DNA of 64,000 nt. Source: Ceratorhiza oryzae-sativae (lineage: Eukaryota > Basidiomycota > Agaricomycetes > Cantharellales > Ceratobasidiaceae). The translations under genes and the position numbers were made by a program. The DNA lies in the NCBI GenBank assembly GCA_030998015.1, contig JARWMV010000251.1, positions 776,457 to 840,456 of the forward strand, given 5' to 3'. This document shows positions 46,757-57,121 of the stretch, piece by piece (the first letter of the stretch is position 1; each line of letters opens with the position of its first letter). The notes below the pieces were generated by a model. It worked only from the letters and a program-made list of their open reading frames with translations, ran no database searches and was not told the origin of the DNA.

Positions 46757-49700
46757 TGGGAGAGCGGGAGGAGACGGCGATCCGGGCGGGCAGCCAGGCC
46801 ATAATATACTCGACCAGTGGCGGCCCAGAAAAGCAAGACAGCCTTCGTGCGTGTGGGTCTGTTTGGCCGCCAGCCGTGGCCCAACCCCCGGGCCCCACCT
46901 TCCGCTTTCGGTCCCGCCGGGATCCTGATCAAACTTCCAAACTCGGCCACCGCCCTGTGCGCCATGTTCCGCCGCACGTTTCGGCGCAGCGGCCCCAGCG
47001 CGCGTGACCAGCAGCCAAGCAGGCACCTGCCCCTTCATCCACACAGGCGGCAGTGGCGGGTCAGCCCCATTGCATTTTGCACAACTCGGCCCTAGCAGCG
47101 AAATTGGCTCAGTTACCTGTTCGGGTGACGTGTCGTGCGTTTGCTCCGAGCTTTCCAGACGTGCGCGTGAGTTGTTAGGCAACCTCCGAAATATTCGTCG
47201 AAACTTTCAGAGAAGCTAATTCTCCTAATTGCTACATTGCGCGCCTTCTATCCACCCCGCACCCCGATGCCGTTTGGCGATCGCAGACTACCGACGTCCT
47301 CCCGAGGATATATCCCGACATGCTCGTACGCAGCGGCCAGTGTCAATCCGACAGGGCTGAGAACACATATACGCCGGTGTCTGTCCCTGCGACACGCAGA
47401 GAGACGCCTACCATCCGTCCCGTCCATCTAGATCGGACACTAGATTGCCACAGATACGTTCGACCCTCACCGTGAGCTCCGTGCCAAGAAGACCTGTCGC
47501 TTCTCCGTCAATTCAGCCTGGCCATATTGCCCCCTCCCTCGTTGTCACCGTGGCGAGCAGCCCACAGTGCGCTCGAGAGACCGGCCAACAGCGTTAGTGG
47601 TGCTCGACCAAACATCAAAAAGGGGCTCATATCGATACACGTGTTAGGGGAATAAGAAGGCGGCCCACCACGATCAACGATGCGCTCATCCGTTCAAAGT
47701 CAGCGGCTTGGAGCGTTGGCTCGTTTCGGTCCGTTCCAAGGGACAACGTAGGCGCCCGTGGCTCATCTATCCTCCCCATTTCCACTCTCGGCGGACGAGT
47801 TAGGAGTCTACTTGCTATAGCCGGAACCAACCCGAACATCACACGCAGAACCTTGAAAACCTTGTTGCGTTTGTATTTCCAAGCCAAACCGTATGCGAGG
47901 GCCATTACATCTCCTCGTCCTTGTCCCTGACCATGGGCTAGGCTCAGACTGAAACAACTGCGTGCGCGCCCCATCCACTGTCACAAAAGCCATCATCAGT
48001 CCCATCGCCGCTTGGTGCACACCCGCAATATAATTCCCAACCAACAGACTACCGCCCCATCCTGGACAATCAACACAAAAAAAAGCCACCACCGGAATTG
48101 ACTGACTCGCCTCCGGAATAATCGGAAACCGTCTGTATCGCCTGGCCAATTTCTCACAAGAGCGCCCCTCCACATTTTTTTGTTTTTCACGCTCACTCAG
48201 TCATTGCGTCAGCGGATTATTCAAGTGCGGGGTTGATAAGCTATCCCGGATGGCCTGTCGAGATTAGGATGGCCGATACAGTGACGCGCAGTAGCCGAAA
48301 CTCAAGTGCCCTTTGTCTGCAGGGCCGTGGCGGAAATAGTCTAGTCAATAACTGGTACGGTTTAACTCGTCTCCATGACCAAGGTAAACTCCAATAAATG
48401 ACCTCGATGGGATAAAAGATAACCATCGTAAATCCTAATCTAAAGCAGTAATGCACCCCTAACCGTCGCGGTCAGGTAAGGCTAGGATACAGTTCAGTGT
48501 GTGTGTGTGGTTCTAGGTGTTGTGTGTGGTGGGTGGGGTAGGAACTAACCAGTGTGGCGTGTCGATCGGTTGGTCGTGCGGGGTACTCGGACTGATGATC
48601 GGAAGGGAGGCTGCTATCGAGCTCCCGAGGCTTTGATCATGGCAAACAAATCGCGTACCGTCCTACCATGTGACCAGAGTGTGTCACATACCCCAGGCAA
48701 GAGTATGAAGGAGAGAGGGGTGCGCGCTTGGTGTTCACAGATACAACACGGACATGGGTGAATCAGTCCAAGTCTAAAATGACGTCTATAATGACGTGAT
48801 AAGGGACACATAATATACATCCGCTTCGAGCAATGATCTACAATCCATTTCATAACTTCTCTATGAACTTCGAATTGGCCGCCGTCTGAGCCTCACTTGT
48901 CCAGACCGACGATACCGACAAACCGACGTGATGATCAAAGCGTATCGACTCCAGATGGCGGCACCGACTCATTTGCCATTCGTGACCACTCTGGAATCCA
49001 GAACGTGACGTCGCAGTCCATGCTGCCAGGTGAAGGTCGAGCATGAGTCCTGATGGGAACTCATCTCCTAAGCAACACCGACTGCGTACCATACCCCGCT
49101 GCCACGTACGGATCTCTCAATGGTGATGCGATGGGACTGTGCCGAGGTAAGCGCGCAGGGGTTGCTCCATTGCCGGATTTGATCCGTTGATATTTTTATT
49201 TGAGTCTATTGCTTGCATGCAGTCGGTTTGGTCGGGGCTAGGTGTCTGAGGCGAGATGGCGGTACGTAGGCATCGAATCGTTGGCAGCTCGTTCTCGACC
49301 ATGCACACCTATCGTCCGTCACCTCACCAGTCTCCTCAATCTCGCTACTCGACGTAACCGTATGCCTACCATGTCCCTCGTTCATACAACGTGTACACTC
49401 TCATTCAGTCGATCTTTTCACACAAACGAGCTGAGAGCACAAGGGGGGGAGCTGGATTCGGGGAAGGGTGTCCGCATGGATACACATTCGGTGCGATAAG
49501 ATCTAACTAATTATAGAGACGCCCGGATGCATGACCGAATATGCCAAGTCTCCTATTTGCGGAGTCAGCTCAAGACTGCATGCCGTCGCCGAAACGGCCA
49601 ACTCGTCGCTCCCTTCTCTGCCGTCGTGTCCGAGACACAAAGCCCCCCCGAGTTGGCGCTTCCAGTGGCCGTGCTTTGAACACCATTTCAGCGGATCCAA

Positions 49701-50774
49701 GAATGGCGGACACAGCCTGGAACTGTGTCCTTGGTTCTCCGAGATGGTGGCTTTTGGCTTTGGGGGGGTGTTCTATGTCTAGAACCCGCGTTGGTCCTCA
49801 TCTCAGACCGAGCAATGTTAATATGATCGTTCTAATTATGGCTTTCATGGTTGATCTTGGAACGACTCTGGTGTAAGCCCCTGATGTTCTCGGTCCTCGT
49901 GATTGGCTTCGGCTGCGCTTGAAGATCCGGTTTACCATGCATGCGACATACTAGGGAGTGTGGACGAAACCCTAGAAATCGTGGAACGTGTAAAGTGTAA
50001 AGTTCCCCTCTGCCGGCGACACGACGGGGTGGAGAGTATTGGCGAGAGTGGTACAATGCATGCATTCCCATGCGAAGCGTCTGTACACCGGTTCAGAGGC
50101 CAGGCATCATGTGATTGCTGACGGCTATAGACATGTTCTTCAGCTATTTGTTAAAAACTTTCCATCTGCTGGAATCGACGATATGAAGACATTCTACGTT
50201 ATGGTCCGGCAACGGTCCGCCGTTGCAAATACATGATCACAATCGGTCGCTTATAGCCGGTTCTTGCGGGTACGTAGTCTGGGGTAGCTTCACAAGTAAT
50301 TAATGGTGTATGATAGAAGCTGCGTCGCTCGTGAATACATGGGATGGGCGGGGTCAAAACACGTTTTGCGTTCCGGAGCAACAACTCGGCGTTTCAGCAT
50401 TTGAAACCAAGTTACCGATACTTTAGCGGAAATTTTTCGTGGAAAAACAGCAACATCGTAGTGGGTCCACCGAACCACGGCTGAGAGCAACGAGAAGCCA
50501 AGAAGGGTGATTTCCTCTAGGTCGGGACATGTGGTTGGTGATCGTCGGGCTGAAACCCATGTCGTGTTCCATCCGTGCTGGATTAATTGTCCACCATGTA
50601 TGGGTCAAGGGGGGAGTGGATAGGGGTTAGTTTGTTGATATCTGTCTGTTTCAGTGTACCTCGATTGAGGTCAGCTACATCCACGTGTGCCCAGCCGACA
50701 AACAAATCCCGACATTAGTTTGATCTCCAGTTACTGATGATGATGATGAAATCTATTATTTATATACAGCTAGC
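46757..50774. other. Gene-poor region, no supported gene
   Basis: About 4 kb. Minus-strand frames at 47627-48196 contain a few hydrophobic stretches but no recognisable transporter or other family. A GT-rich tract lies at 48499-48540. The first few hundred bases are the probable promoter and 5' UTR of the kinase-like gene. Confidence 0.4.
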
Positions 50775-52195
50775 AGTCTCACAAAGAGCCAAGGCGCGGT
50801 CCTGGCCTGATCACGAAGATGAAGACCTGTAGACACCCTGCACCGGGGGTACAGGGAGAGTGTATGTAACGCGAGTAGAGAAACGAGTCCGAGCAGGACA
50901 TCTGAGGCGAGTCACGTGGGGGGAGGGTAACCTTATGGCAAGGCAAAGAGAGCGCGGCGACCGAAACACAGAAACAGGACAAAAGAAGAGATGAGAGAGG
51001 CCCTTGTGGGGTTCGTGTGAAAAGTCGGGTTAGCCAAAAGCGTTATTTTGTTTGGTGAACGCGTTCGTGTGTTCGAGGAGTGTGATAAGTTTCTTGATGC
51101 CTTTTTCTTTGCCGAGGATATCGGACAGAGAGAGCATGTCTCCTCGGCCTGTAGTGAAATGTTGGTGTAAGTCACCGTAGTATGGGCAATCTAGGAGTAT
51201 ATGCTGTCTGGTTTGACGCGGCTCGCCATACGGGTAGTAAATATTTTTGTTTGGGACGAACCGCTCATGGTATTCTCCGATGAAGGCATGGCCTCTGAGG
51301 ACTTGAGTCAGGCGAGATAATATAGGTCTTGGGGTGTTGAGGAGGATTTTGCTTGGTTTGCACTAGGGGGGAGTTCGGTCTGCCGGTGCATAGCGCCCGC
51401 TAGGTTCTTGAGCTAGCCACATTTCGAACCAATCGTCTAAGGTTTTAACCTTACATTCTCGCTTTATGTTAGTGAGGCTTTTCCTTCCAGATACGTTTCT
51501 TTGTGGGACGACGCCCTCTTAGCTAGTTTGTCTGCGAGGCCATGGCCTCGCATGTCTTCGTGGGCATGGCAGTATTGAATCGAGAAGTTTGTTTTCGGGA
51601 TGTTTGTTGATGAAGTTGAAGATTTGTTTGCGGATTGACATGCAAGTTTTATGACCTGCTCTTGTGTGACCCTCTAATGTGACTTTGATAGAGGAGGTGT
51701 TGGAAAAAATGCGTAAGCTTTTGGGGGGCGGCTCTACTCTGGATCATATTTCGATTGCTAATCCCGTGGCTATTTTGATGGCTTCCAGTTCAAGGTCCCA
51801 AGGTTTTACTTGGTTTGATGGCATTTTTAAGAGAGTGTGCATGCAGGAGGATTTATTGAATATTGTTACCCCTATACCTGCTCCAATTTGGTTTTCTCCT
51901 ATGTCGGTTCAGTGTGAAGTGTCGGCATAACATACTAGATGGTCGGCGTTGTTTTCCCAACGATCGATTAGGTGTTTGTGTAGTTCTCTTGGAGTCGCTT
52001 TCAAGGTGCGCCCATTATACGGGGATAGTGTGGTTCTGTTGCGCAGTTCTGGGTTGGAGTGAGTGCGTTTACATGAGGGGAGTAACAGAGGGTTGCAACA
52101 TTTATTCTGGGGATCGTTGAACTTTACCAGTTTGTATAGTGCTGTGTAGTCTCTTTGTTGGATTATTGGGTTTATGTATGCATCTAGGATAAGCA
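50775..52195 (-). mobile_element. LINE remnant, copy 2, with RNase H region
   Basis: The minus strand encodes the C-terminus of a LINE ORF2. The RNase H part reads VCYADTS near 51925 (first acidic residue) and LELEAIKIATGLAIE near 51790 (second). It is followed by HEDMRGHGLADKLAKR-like sequence near 51540 and a LTQVLRGHAFIGEYHERF block near 51280, then a zinc-finger-like LLDCPYYG near 51190. The 3' tail ends near 50775 next to a TGATGATGA run at about 50737, a common LINE terminus. Reverse transcriptase is absent: the homology stops abruptly at about 52195 where unrelated sequence begins. Copy 1 is at 17947-19436. Confidence 0.7.
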
Positions 52196-53335
52196 TGCCA
52201 GACCAAAGTTTCGCCGAAATTTGGCACCGGCGTGCCGACTTTCGGTGGGTTTGGACCTTGTCTCCTCCTGCTCCTGCTCTGGCATGCCAAAAGCCAAAAT
52301 TCCCACATCATTCCTGCGTGTGCCAAAAGCTCCTGCATTCGCCAGAATGTTAATGCAGGAATGCAGGAGTAGTGGGAGCGAGAACGCTGTGGTTTCAGGT
52401 AGAGGGTAAGTACGCCAGAAGGCTGAACTGCTGGATAGCACGTGAACTAGACATGTCGCAGAGGAATCCCGCCTGCCAGAATTCCAGCTGCTGCCAGCAA
52501 AAATTCTGGCGACTTACAGCGACACCAGTGCCAGCAGCAACTTTGTTGCACCAGTTCCGGCACCAGATTCTGCCGGATTCCCATGTGGGAAGTACCAAAA
52601 GATGCGTTGGAGCTCCCGCTTTCTGCGTTATCTTTTGTTTAATTTTCTGTGCAGTTACCATTGAGTTATTCAAAAATACTACAACTCAGTAAAAAGTGAG
52701 AAATGCAAACTGGGTGAGATACTTAAAACCATTGGCAAGATACATAGCTTATATCATTCGATGCGCCTGAAAGAGCTGAGTCCAACAGTTGTGCTTCCAT
52801 TTGTATCAGAAAAGTGCAGCTTGAGCTACAGGGGGTTTAAGGGGGACCACCCCTGACAGTGCCACATGCACTAGTAAAAGCAGCTGTGCAATCGCCGCCC
52901 CTGTGCACGCAATCAGTGCGATGCAGGTATTTCAGAATTGCTACAAATTCTTTGGTCCATCAGACAAGTTCCAGGGGGTGAAATTAGGGGAACATAGCCC
53001 CTCATGGCTGAAATAATAGCACTATCCCCTCTACAGCTTTTCTGAGAGGTTTGAAGTGTTTCTGATGCCATATATGAGCACAGTGCACCATTTTAACCCA
53101 ATCACATGTTCTGGAAATGCTTGAATAAATAGAATCCCATAAGTTTCTTTGCACAGACTTTGAGAGTTGCATATCTGCCCTGGTTTGTAGCACTGATAGG
53201 GAGTTCACATGGATGCAGGTTACTTATTATTGTTGTATTAGTCATTTTGGGGATTCCCAAGGCTCCTGAGCTGATCTGTCACACTAGTGTTGGTTGAATC
53301 TGGCCCCTTGGCTGTAAGACAGAGGTATGCACATT
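52196..53335. other. Unassigned repeat-like block between LINE remnant and LTR
   Basis: About 1.1 kb without coding potential. The part 52196-52620 is built of short related words (gccagaattcc, gctgctgccagc, tgcaggaatgcaggag), suggesting a non-autonomous element or degraded repeat. No terminal repeats could be fixed. Confidence 0.4.
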
Positions 53336-54115
53336 GTCATGACCCTCTGGAGGCTCCCTTGTGGAGCACTTAAGTAGTGGCTGCGTTGACGGTTTGGTGC
53401 TATGCAGTATGTATTGAGCGTTCTAGTTACAGTGTTTTGCTATGGTCTATGGTGGTTGACGAGATAAAGCAAGCTGAGGCATTCAGTCTTGCTTTACTCC
53501 CCTTATATACATGTGACTGCGGTTGCTGTGGTGGCCCCCCTTTCCTAAGCGCCGTCTACAGCAGTTATAGGTTCCATATAGTACTAGGTCTTAGGTAATC
53601 GTTTATCCTAAGTTTGTGCAGCTCCAAATCTTATAGAGCTGCGCAAGGTCCAAGGGTCATGTGACTTTTGGACTTAAGCACCTGGTGCTTAATCGCTGGA
53701 TAAGCGCCAAGGTCACGTGACAACTCACTCCTTGCTCCAAGTAACATGGGAGAGAAACGCTGGAGCGAGTTCAGGGTAACCACTGGTGCTTGATCGCTGA
53801 GTAAGCACCAAGGTCACGTGACAACTCGCTCCTCGCTCCAAGTAACATGGGAGAGAAATGCTGGAGCGAGTTCAGGGTAACCACCGGCGCTTAATCATTG
53901 GGTAAGCGCCGAGGTCACGTGACAACTCGCTCCTCGCTCCAAGTAACATGGGAGAGAAATGCTGGAGCAAGTTCAGGGTAACCACCAGCGCTTAATCGTT
54001 GGGTAAGCGCCAAGATCACGTGATCCTGTTCATGGTTTGTTCCGCTTCGGGAAAAATGCCATAAATCTGTACAATATTCGGTTGTTAGGTTATGTCTGCT
54101 AGGCGGGTCATAACA
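53336..54115 (-). repeat. 3' LTR of the gypsy element (complete, 780 bp)
   Basis: Bounded by inverted ends tgtcatgaccc and gggtcataaca and followed by a polypurine tract. The inner part (about 53640-54030) has a tandem repeat of about 101 bp in four copies, each with a cacgtg core and a ctccaagtaacatgggagag block. Confidence 0.85.
53690..54030. repeat. 101-bp tandem repeat inside the LTR
   Basis: The ggtcacgtg core recurs at about 53711, 53812, 53913 and 54013, a spacing of 100-101 bp. The right LTR shows the same unit at about 63768, 63866 and 63967. Located in the promoter-bearing U3 part, it could act as a repeated enhancer. Confidence 0.8.
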
Positions 54116-54129
54116 TTATCCCCCCCTTT
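54116..54129 (-). promoter_or_regulatory. Polypurine tract of the retrotransposon
   Basis: On the minus strand this 14-mer reads aaa, seven g, then ataa, directly against the 3' LTR start TGTTATGACCC. This is the expected primer site for plus-strand DNA synthesis and fixes the element's orientation. Confidence 0.75.
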
Positions 54130-54193
54130 GGACATGTCTTGGGGGATCTCAAGGCATGTTTCTTTTCTGGGTTCTAAAAGTTTCCAAAAGGTA

Positions 54194-54315
54194 TCTCATA
54201 TATTGAGGAGGTTAAGGGCGCTGGACTCGAACCAACGACCTTCCGTTCGATGTGTAATTGCTCAGCTAGGAGATGATGAGTCAGGCTAGACCCCTTAACC
54301 TCTACGCTACATGAG
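54194..54315 (-). other. tRNA-like Pol III box pair within a long stem
   Basis: On the minus strand a perfect A-box-like TAGCGTAGAGG (54299-54309) and a B-box GGTTCGAGTCC (54223-54233) lie 76 bp apart. The outer arms (ggttaaggg near 54210 with its complement near 54292, extended by atctcat near the edges) form a stem. A clean cloverleaf cannot be folded, because the D and anticodon arms do not pair. I regard it as a tRNA relic or tRNA-derived promoter rather than a working tRNA gene. Confidence 0.35.
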
Positions 54316-54411
54316 ATTACTTTCTCCTTGCTTATTTCCTTGTTTAAGCTTACTTCTCAACACATGGTCTGTGAATAAAACAGCTTATACAAAGATAATT
54401 TATTTTTATTT

Positions 54412-55587
54412 TTAAGGAAAAACAAAAAATGGCTTCCCTCCTGAGTATACCCAGTCTACGTTTTTGGATACCCATAAGTCCCCTTCTTCCCCCTCTATGT
54501 CCGTCCAACACTTCATTATGGCCGACCGGCTATTCCCCAGGATCACCGTCAGCTGTACCTTCATTGACTTCACATGAGCATATCTGCCTGTGAAGTCTGC
54601 CTCATACTGGCTCAGGGCTTTGAGCAAGTACTTCCCGTTTGACTGGACCATGTCATCCAGGATCCAGATGTCGGCGTCCTCCGACAGATTCCCCACGTTC
54701 CAGATGTTGCACATCCAGCTATGGGAGCCCTTGGATCGCGCATACGCCGTCTTCCCAGTTCCTGTTTCGCCTTCAATCACCAGGATGCGATGGCGCATGC
54801 CCCTCCCTCTCTTCTCAGCCTCTTCCGCAAACCATCGGTCCACCCTGTCAATGTGCACCCGGTCTTCTGGGACTTCCAACTCCACTGGGATTGCAGGCAT
54901 GCATCCCCGGTCCTCCTTATATGTGTACTCAGCATATGCTCATACCGAGTTCCACGTCATCACCATCTGGAGGGGGTGCAGGCGCTTGAATGCCTGGTAG
55001 TACTCTTTTTTTGTTGCCAAGGCAACAATCTCCGCCCTGTCCTCCAGGTCCGCCTCCGCCCTTGACCTTTTCCTGCCCTTCCCCTTCACCAGGATTTCCT
55101 CCAACCTTTCCAAGGTCAGGTCCCCCGCCATCAGCTCCTCTACCTCCTTGCCATTAGCTCCAACATCCTTCCAGAGGTAGTTGAAAGCCTCCCTTGCAGG
55201 GTTGCCTCCTGGTCCGTCCTTGAGGTCCTTCGGCAGGATGTTGGGGTGTTGCCCCTCGAAGTCCCAGAACCAGGTGTTCTGGGTGTTCCAGCCGCCCTTC
55301 CGCTCCTGACTGATGGAGAGGGCGTGGACATGGAGGGGCCGGGCCGGGTCGTAGTTTGGTTCCTCAGGGTTGTGGTGTTCCACCACTGCCAAAGTCGCCC
55401 AATGATTTGGCTGTTGGCGGCAGAACACCTCGTATCGGGCAATGAGCCCACTTGAGGGCTGATCGCGTAGCTTCAACCAGGTCAGCAGCACCGCCCTGGT
55501 CTGGACGCGGAACCGAGGGGCCGGCGCGGTTTCAGTCAGCTCTTCAGACCCTCGATCCGTCGGCGTAGGCCGCATAGAAGCGGGCAA
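54412..55587 (-). pseudogene. Rep-like replication initiator (HUH endonuclease + SF3 helicase), one in-frame stop
   Basis: Two halves in the same frame. The first (55587-54940) has the rolling-circle motifs of CRESS-DNA Rep proteins: motif I VLLTWLK at residues 33-39, motif II HVHAL at 86-90 and motif III YLWKD at 137-141 with the catalytic Tyr137. The second (54900-54412) has SF3 helicase features: Walker A GETGTGKT, Walker B-like IWILDD and motif C-like VILGN. Only a TGA at 54940-54942 and a short linker part them. A 30-nt intron there would be too short to trust. Rep nicks DNA at an origin and unwinds it during rolling-circle replication. Endogenous Rep copies are known in some basidiomycete genomes. 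The long open frame suggests recent activity or recent loss. No canonical nonanucleotide origin was found nearby. Confidence 0.8.
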
Positions 55588-55741
55588 GGGGGCTCAGCTT
55601 GATACCAAGGGTGCTGGCGATGGCGATGGCGACCTCCGCCCTTTGCTTGATTCGCTTGGCTGGGGTGTTGCCGCGTTCAATCCATTTCCGCTTAGCATCG
55701 TTTACAGTTTTAGAGGTATTTGGGGACTGGGAAGAGAGCAT
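55544..55741 (-). CDS. Small basic ORF overlapping the Rep start
   Basis: 65 residues (MLSSQSPNTSKTVNDAKRKW start), rich in Lys/Arg and Ala, with a helical middle. Overlaps the Rep start by 44 bp in another frame, as for coupled genes. No family recognised. It may simply be a leader ORF or an unspliced first exon. Confidence 0.35.
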   Translation of the reverse strand: MLSSQSPNTSKTVNDAKRKWIERGNTPAKRIKQRAEVAIAIASTLGIKLSPLARFYAAYADGSRV

Positions 55742-55860
55742 GAGAGTGCGGGTTATCTCGGGCCTTGTGCTTGTCTATATAAGCTGCAAGGTCCGTTTTG
55801 ATCGTCACATGACTCCGTCTTGCATTTGTTGTGATCACATGACCTTATTTCAGTGATGAC

Positions 55861-56250
55861 GCATCTCCGAGGGGTGCCCTTCCATCCGTTCCTCTGTGTC
55901 AGCCTTAAACCTTGCTGCGCTCGGGGCCTCCGCTCCTCCACTCCAGTCGGTGCCCCCTCTCCGACCCCTCCAGTAGTTCAGGGGATAGCAGCCATATCAT
56001 GTGACATTGTCTGGATCACATGACCTTGTTGTTTTCTTCGTCTGCTTGGGACACATGTTCGCTTTGTGTCACGTGACTCGTTTGTTTTCTTGCTTGTCCT
56101 TGTATGTCTTTCCCTTGTGACACATCTCCAAGGGGTGCCCTCCCATCTGTTCCTCTGCGTCGGCCTTGATCCTCACTACACTCGGGGCCCCTGCTCCCCC
56201 ACTTTGGTTGGTGCCCCCTCTCCGACCCCTCCAGTAGTTAGGGGATAGCG
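55861..56250 (+). repeat. Duplicated block of about 129 bp
   Basis: Copies at 55861-55990 and 56122-56250, roughly 85 percent identical by eye. Both run from catctcc to ccagtagtt(c)aggggatag. A stretch rich in TCACATGA/TCACGTGA sites lies between them. Confidence 0.8.
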
Positions 56251-56255
56251 TATAT

Positions 56256-56384
56256 TCACGTGACTAGGCTAGGTCATGTGATTCCTGTGCTTTGTTGTTT
56301 GTTTTCTGGCAGGTGGTCACGTGACTAGGCTAGGTCATGTGATTCCCGTGCTTTGTTGTTTGTTTTCTGGCAGGTGGTCATGTG
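56256..56384 (+). repeat. 61-bp tandem repeat, about 2.1 copies
   Basis: Unit starts tcacgtgactagg at 56256 and 56317, with a partial third start (tcatgtg) at 56378. The units carry cacgtg and catgtg cores. Confidence 0.8.
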
Positions 56385-56499
56385 TCTGTTGGTGTCACCT
56401 GACCAGACCTTGTTTTGATGTTTGTGCAAGTTATTGTGTTGCACTGTGATTTTTAATGTTTGTGGTTTTGTTGTTTTCCTTCCTCATCCTGTCTTTACT

Positions 56500-57041
56500 A
56501 TGTGTGTTATTTCCCTTAACTACAATCCCCTTGACTGCACCTGCTGGTCTCTCCCTGAGGGGGAGTACTGTGCCTACTGTGATGCTGTGTGCGACGCCTC
56601 CCTTGAAGACTTCTATCAAGGTGTTGGGGACTGGTTCTTCTGTGGGGTGCCAGGTATGTGTGTTTGTTCTTCGTCGTTCTCACGTAGCTAACTTGTTCTG
56701 TAGAAGAGTGCATCCTCCTTGATGGTCGGGCCCATGAGGCCACCCTTGAGCGTGTCTGGGCGCTCGTTGATCAGGACTACAAGTCCTTTGAGGAGTGGTC
56801 TCACCAGGCCGCTCTTGCCGAATTCTTCGAGGAGGGCTCTGCTCCCTTGTTTGATGAGGCTTCGCCCTTTGCAGCGTCTGGTTCTGGGTGTTTCCAGAAC
56901 TACATGGCTGACTTCCCAGGGGGGGAGGCTCCTTGGCTGCAGCCCACTACCCAGTCAGTTGTTCAGACCAATAAGAAGGATAAAAGGGGCAAGAAGCCCT
57001 ATACCCGGCCCCTCAAGGGCAAACGTAAGAATAGAGAGTAA
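56500..57041 (+). CDS. Spliced gene of unknown function, opposite strand to Rep
   Basis: Two exons, 56500-56653 and 56704-57041, join with GT-AG borders to 163 residues. The N-terminus is Cys-rich (CTCWSLPEGEYCAYCDAVCD), followed by an acidic, aromatic middle (DQDYKSFEEW, AEFFEEGSAPLFDEA). The end is strongly basic (KKDKRGKKPYTRPLKGKRKN), like a nuclear signal or nucleic-acid-binding tail. The clean intron and sharp charge segments support a real protein. In ambisense CRESS genomes this position encodes a capsid protein, but this protein is short and its basic part is at the C-terminus, so I do not call it a capsid. Neighbours: Rep module on one side, accessory ORF 57122-57977 converging on the other. 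Confidence 0.55.
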
Positions 57042-57121
57042 AAGGAAATGTATTAAGTTTGGTGTGTAAAGAAAATAAAACTCTTATACATTCGGGAGAC
57101 AATTTGTGGGAGGCAAAGTGG

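Larger units (their letters stand above)
55742..56499. promoter_or_regulatory. Repeat-rich region between divergent Rep and plus-strand ORF
   Basis: Contains two copies of a block of about 129 bp (55861-55990 and 56122-56250) and a 61-bp tandem repeat with two full copies (from 56256). Many TCACATGA/TCACGTGA-type sites are also present. It lies between two genes pointing outward, so it should hold both promoters and, if Rep is or was active, possibly an origin with repeated binding sites. Confidence 0.5.

Noticed and set aside
47627..48196. Hydrophobic minus-strand frames as a transporter remnant
   Set aside because: A few hydrophobic stretches only. No transporter signature could be named.
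53690..54030. Regularly spaced repeats that could suggest a CRISPR array
   Set aside because: The whole 101-bp unit repeats without variable spacers, it lies in an LTR, and the genome is eukaryotic.
55742..56499. Geminivirus-type origin nonanucleotide near Rep
   Set aside because: No TAATATTAC or close form was seen on either strand in the Rep upstream region, so no origin is called.
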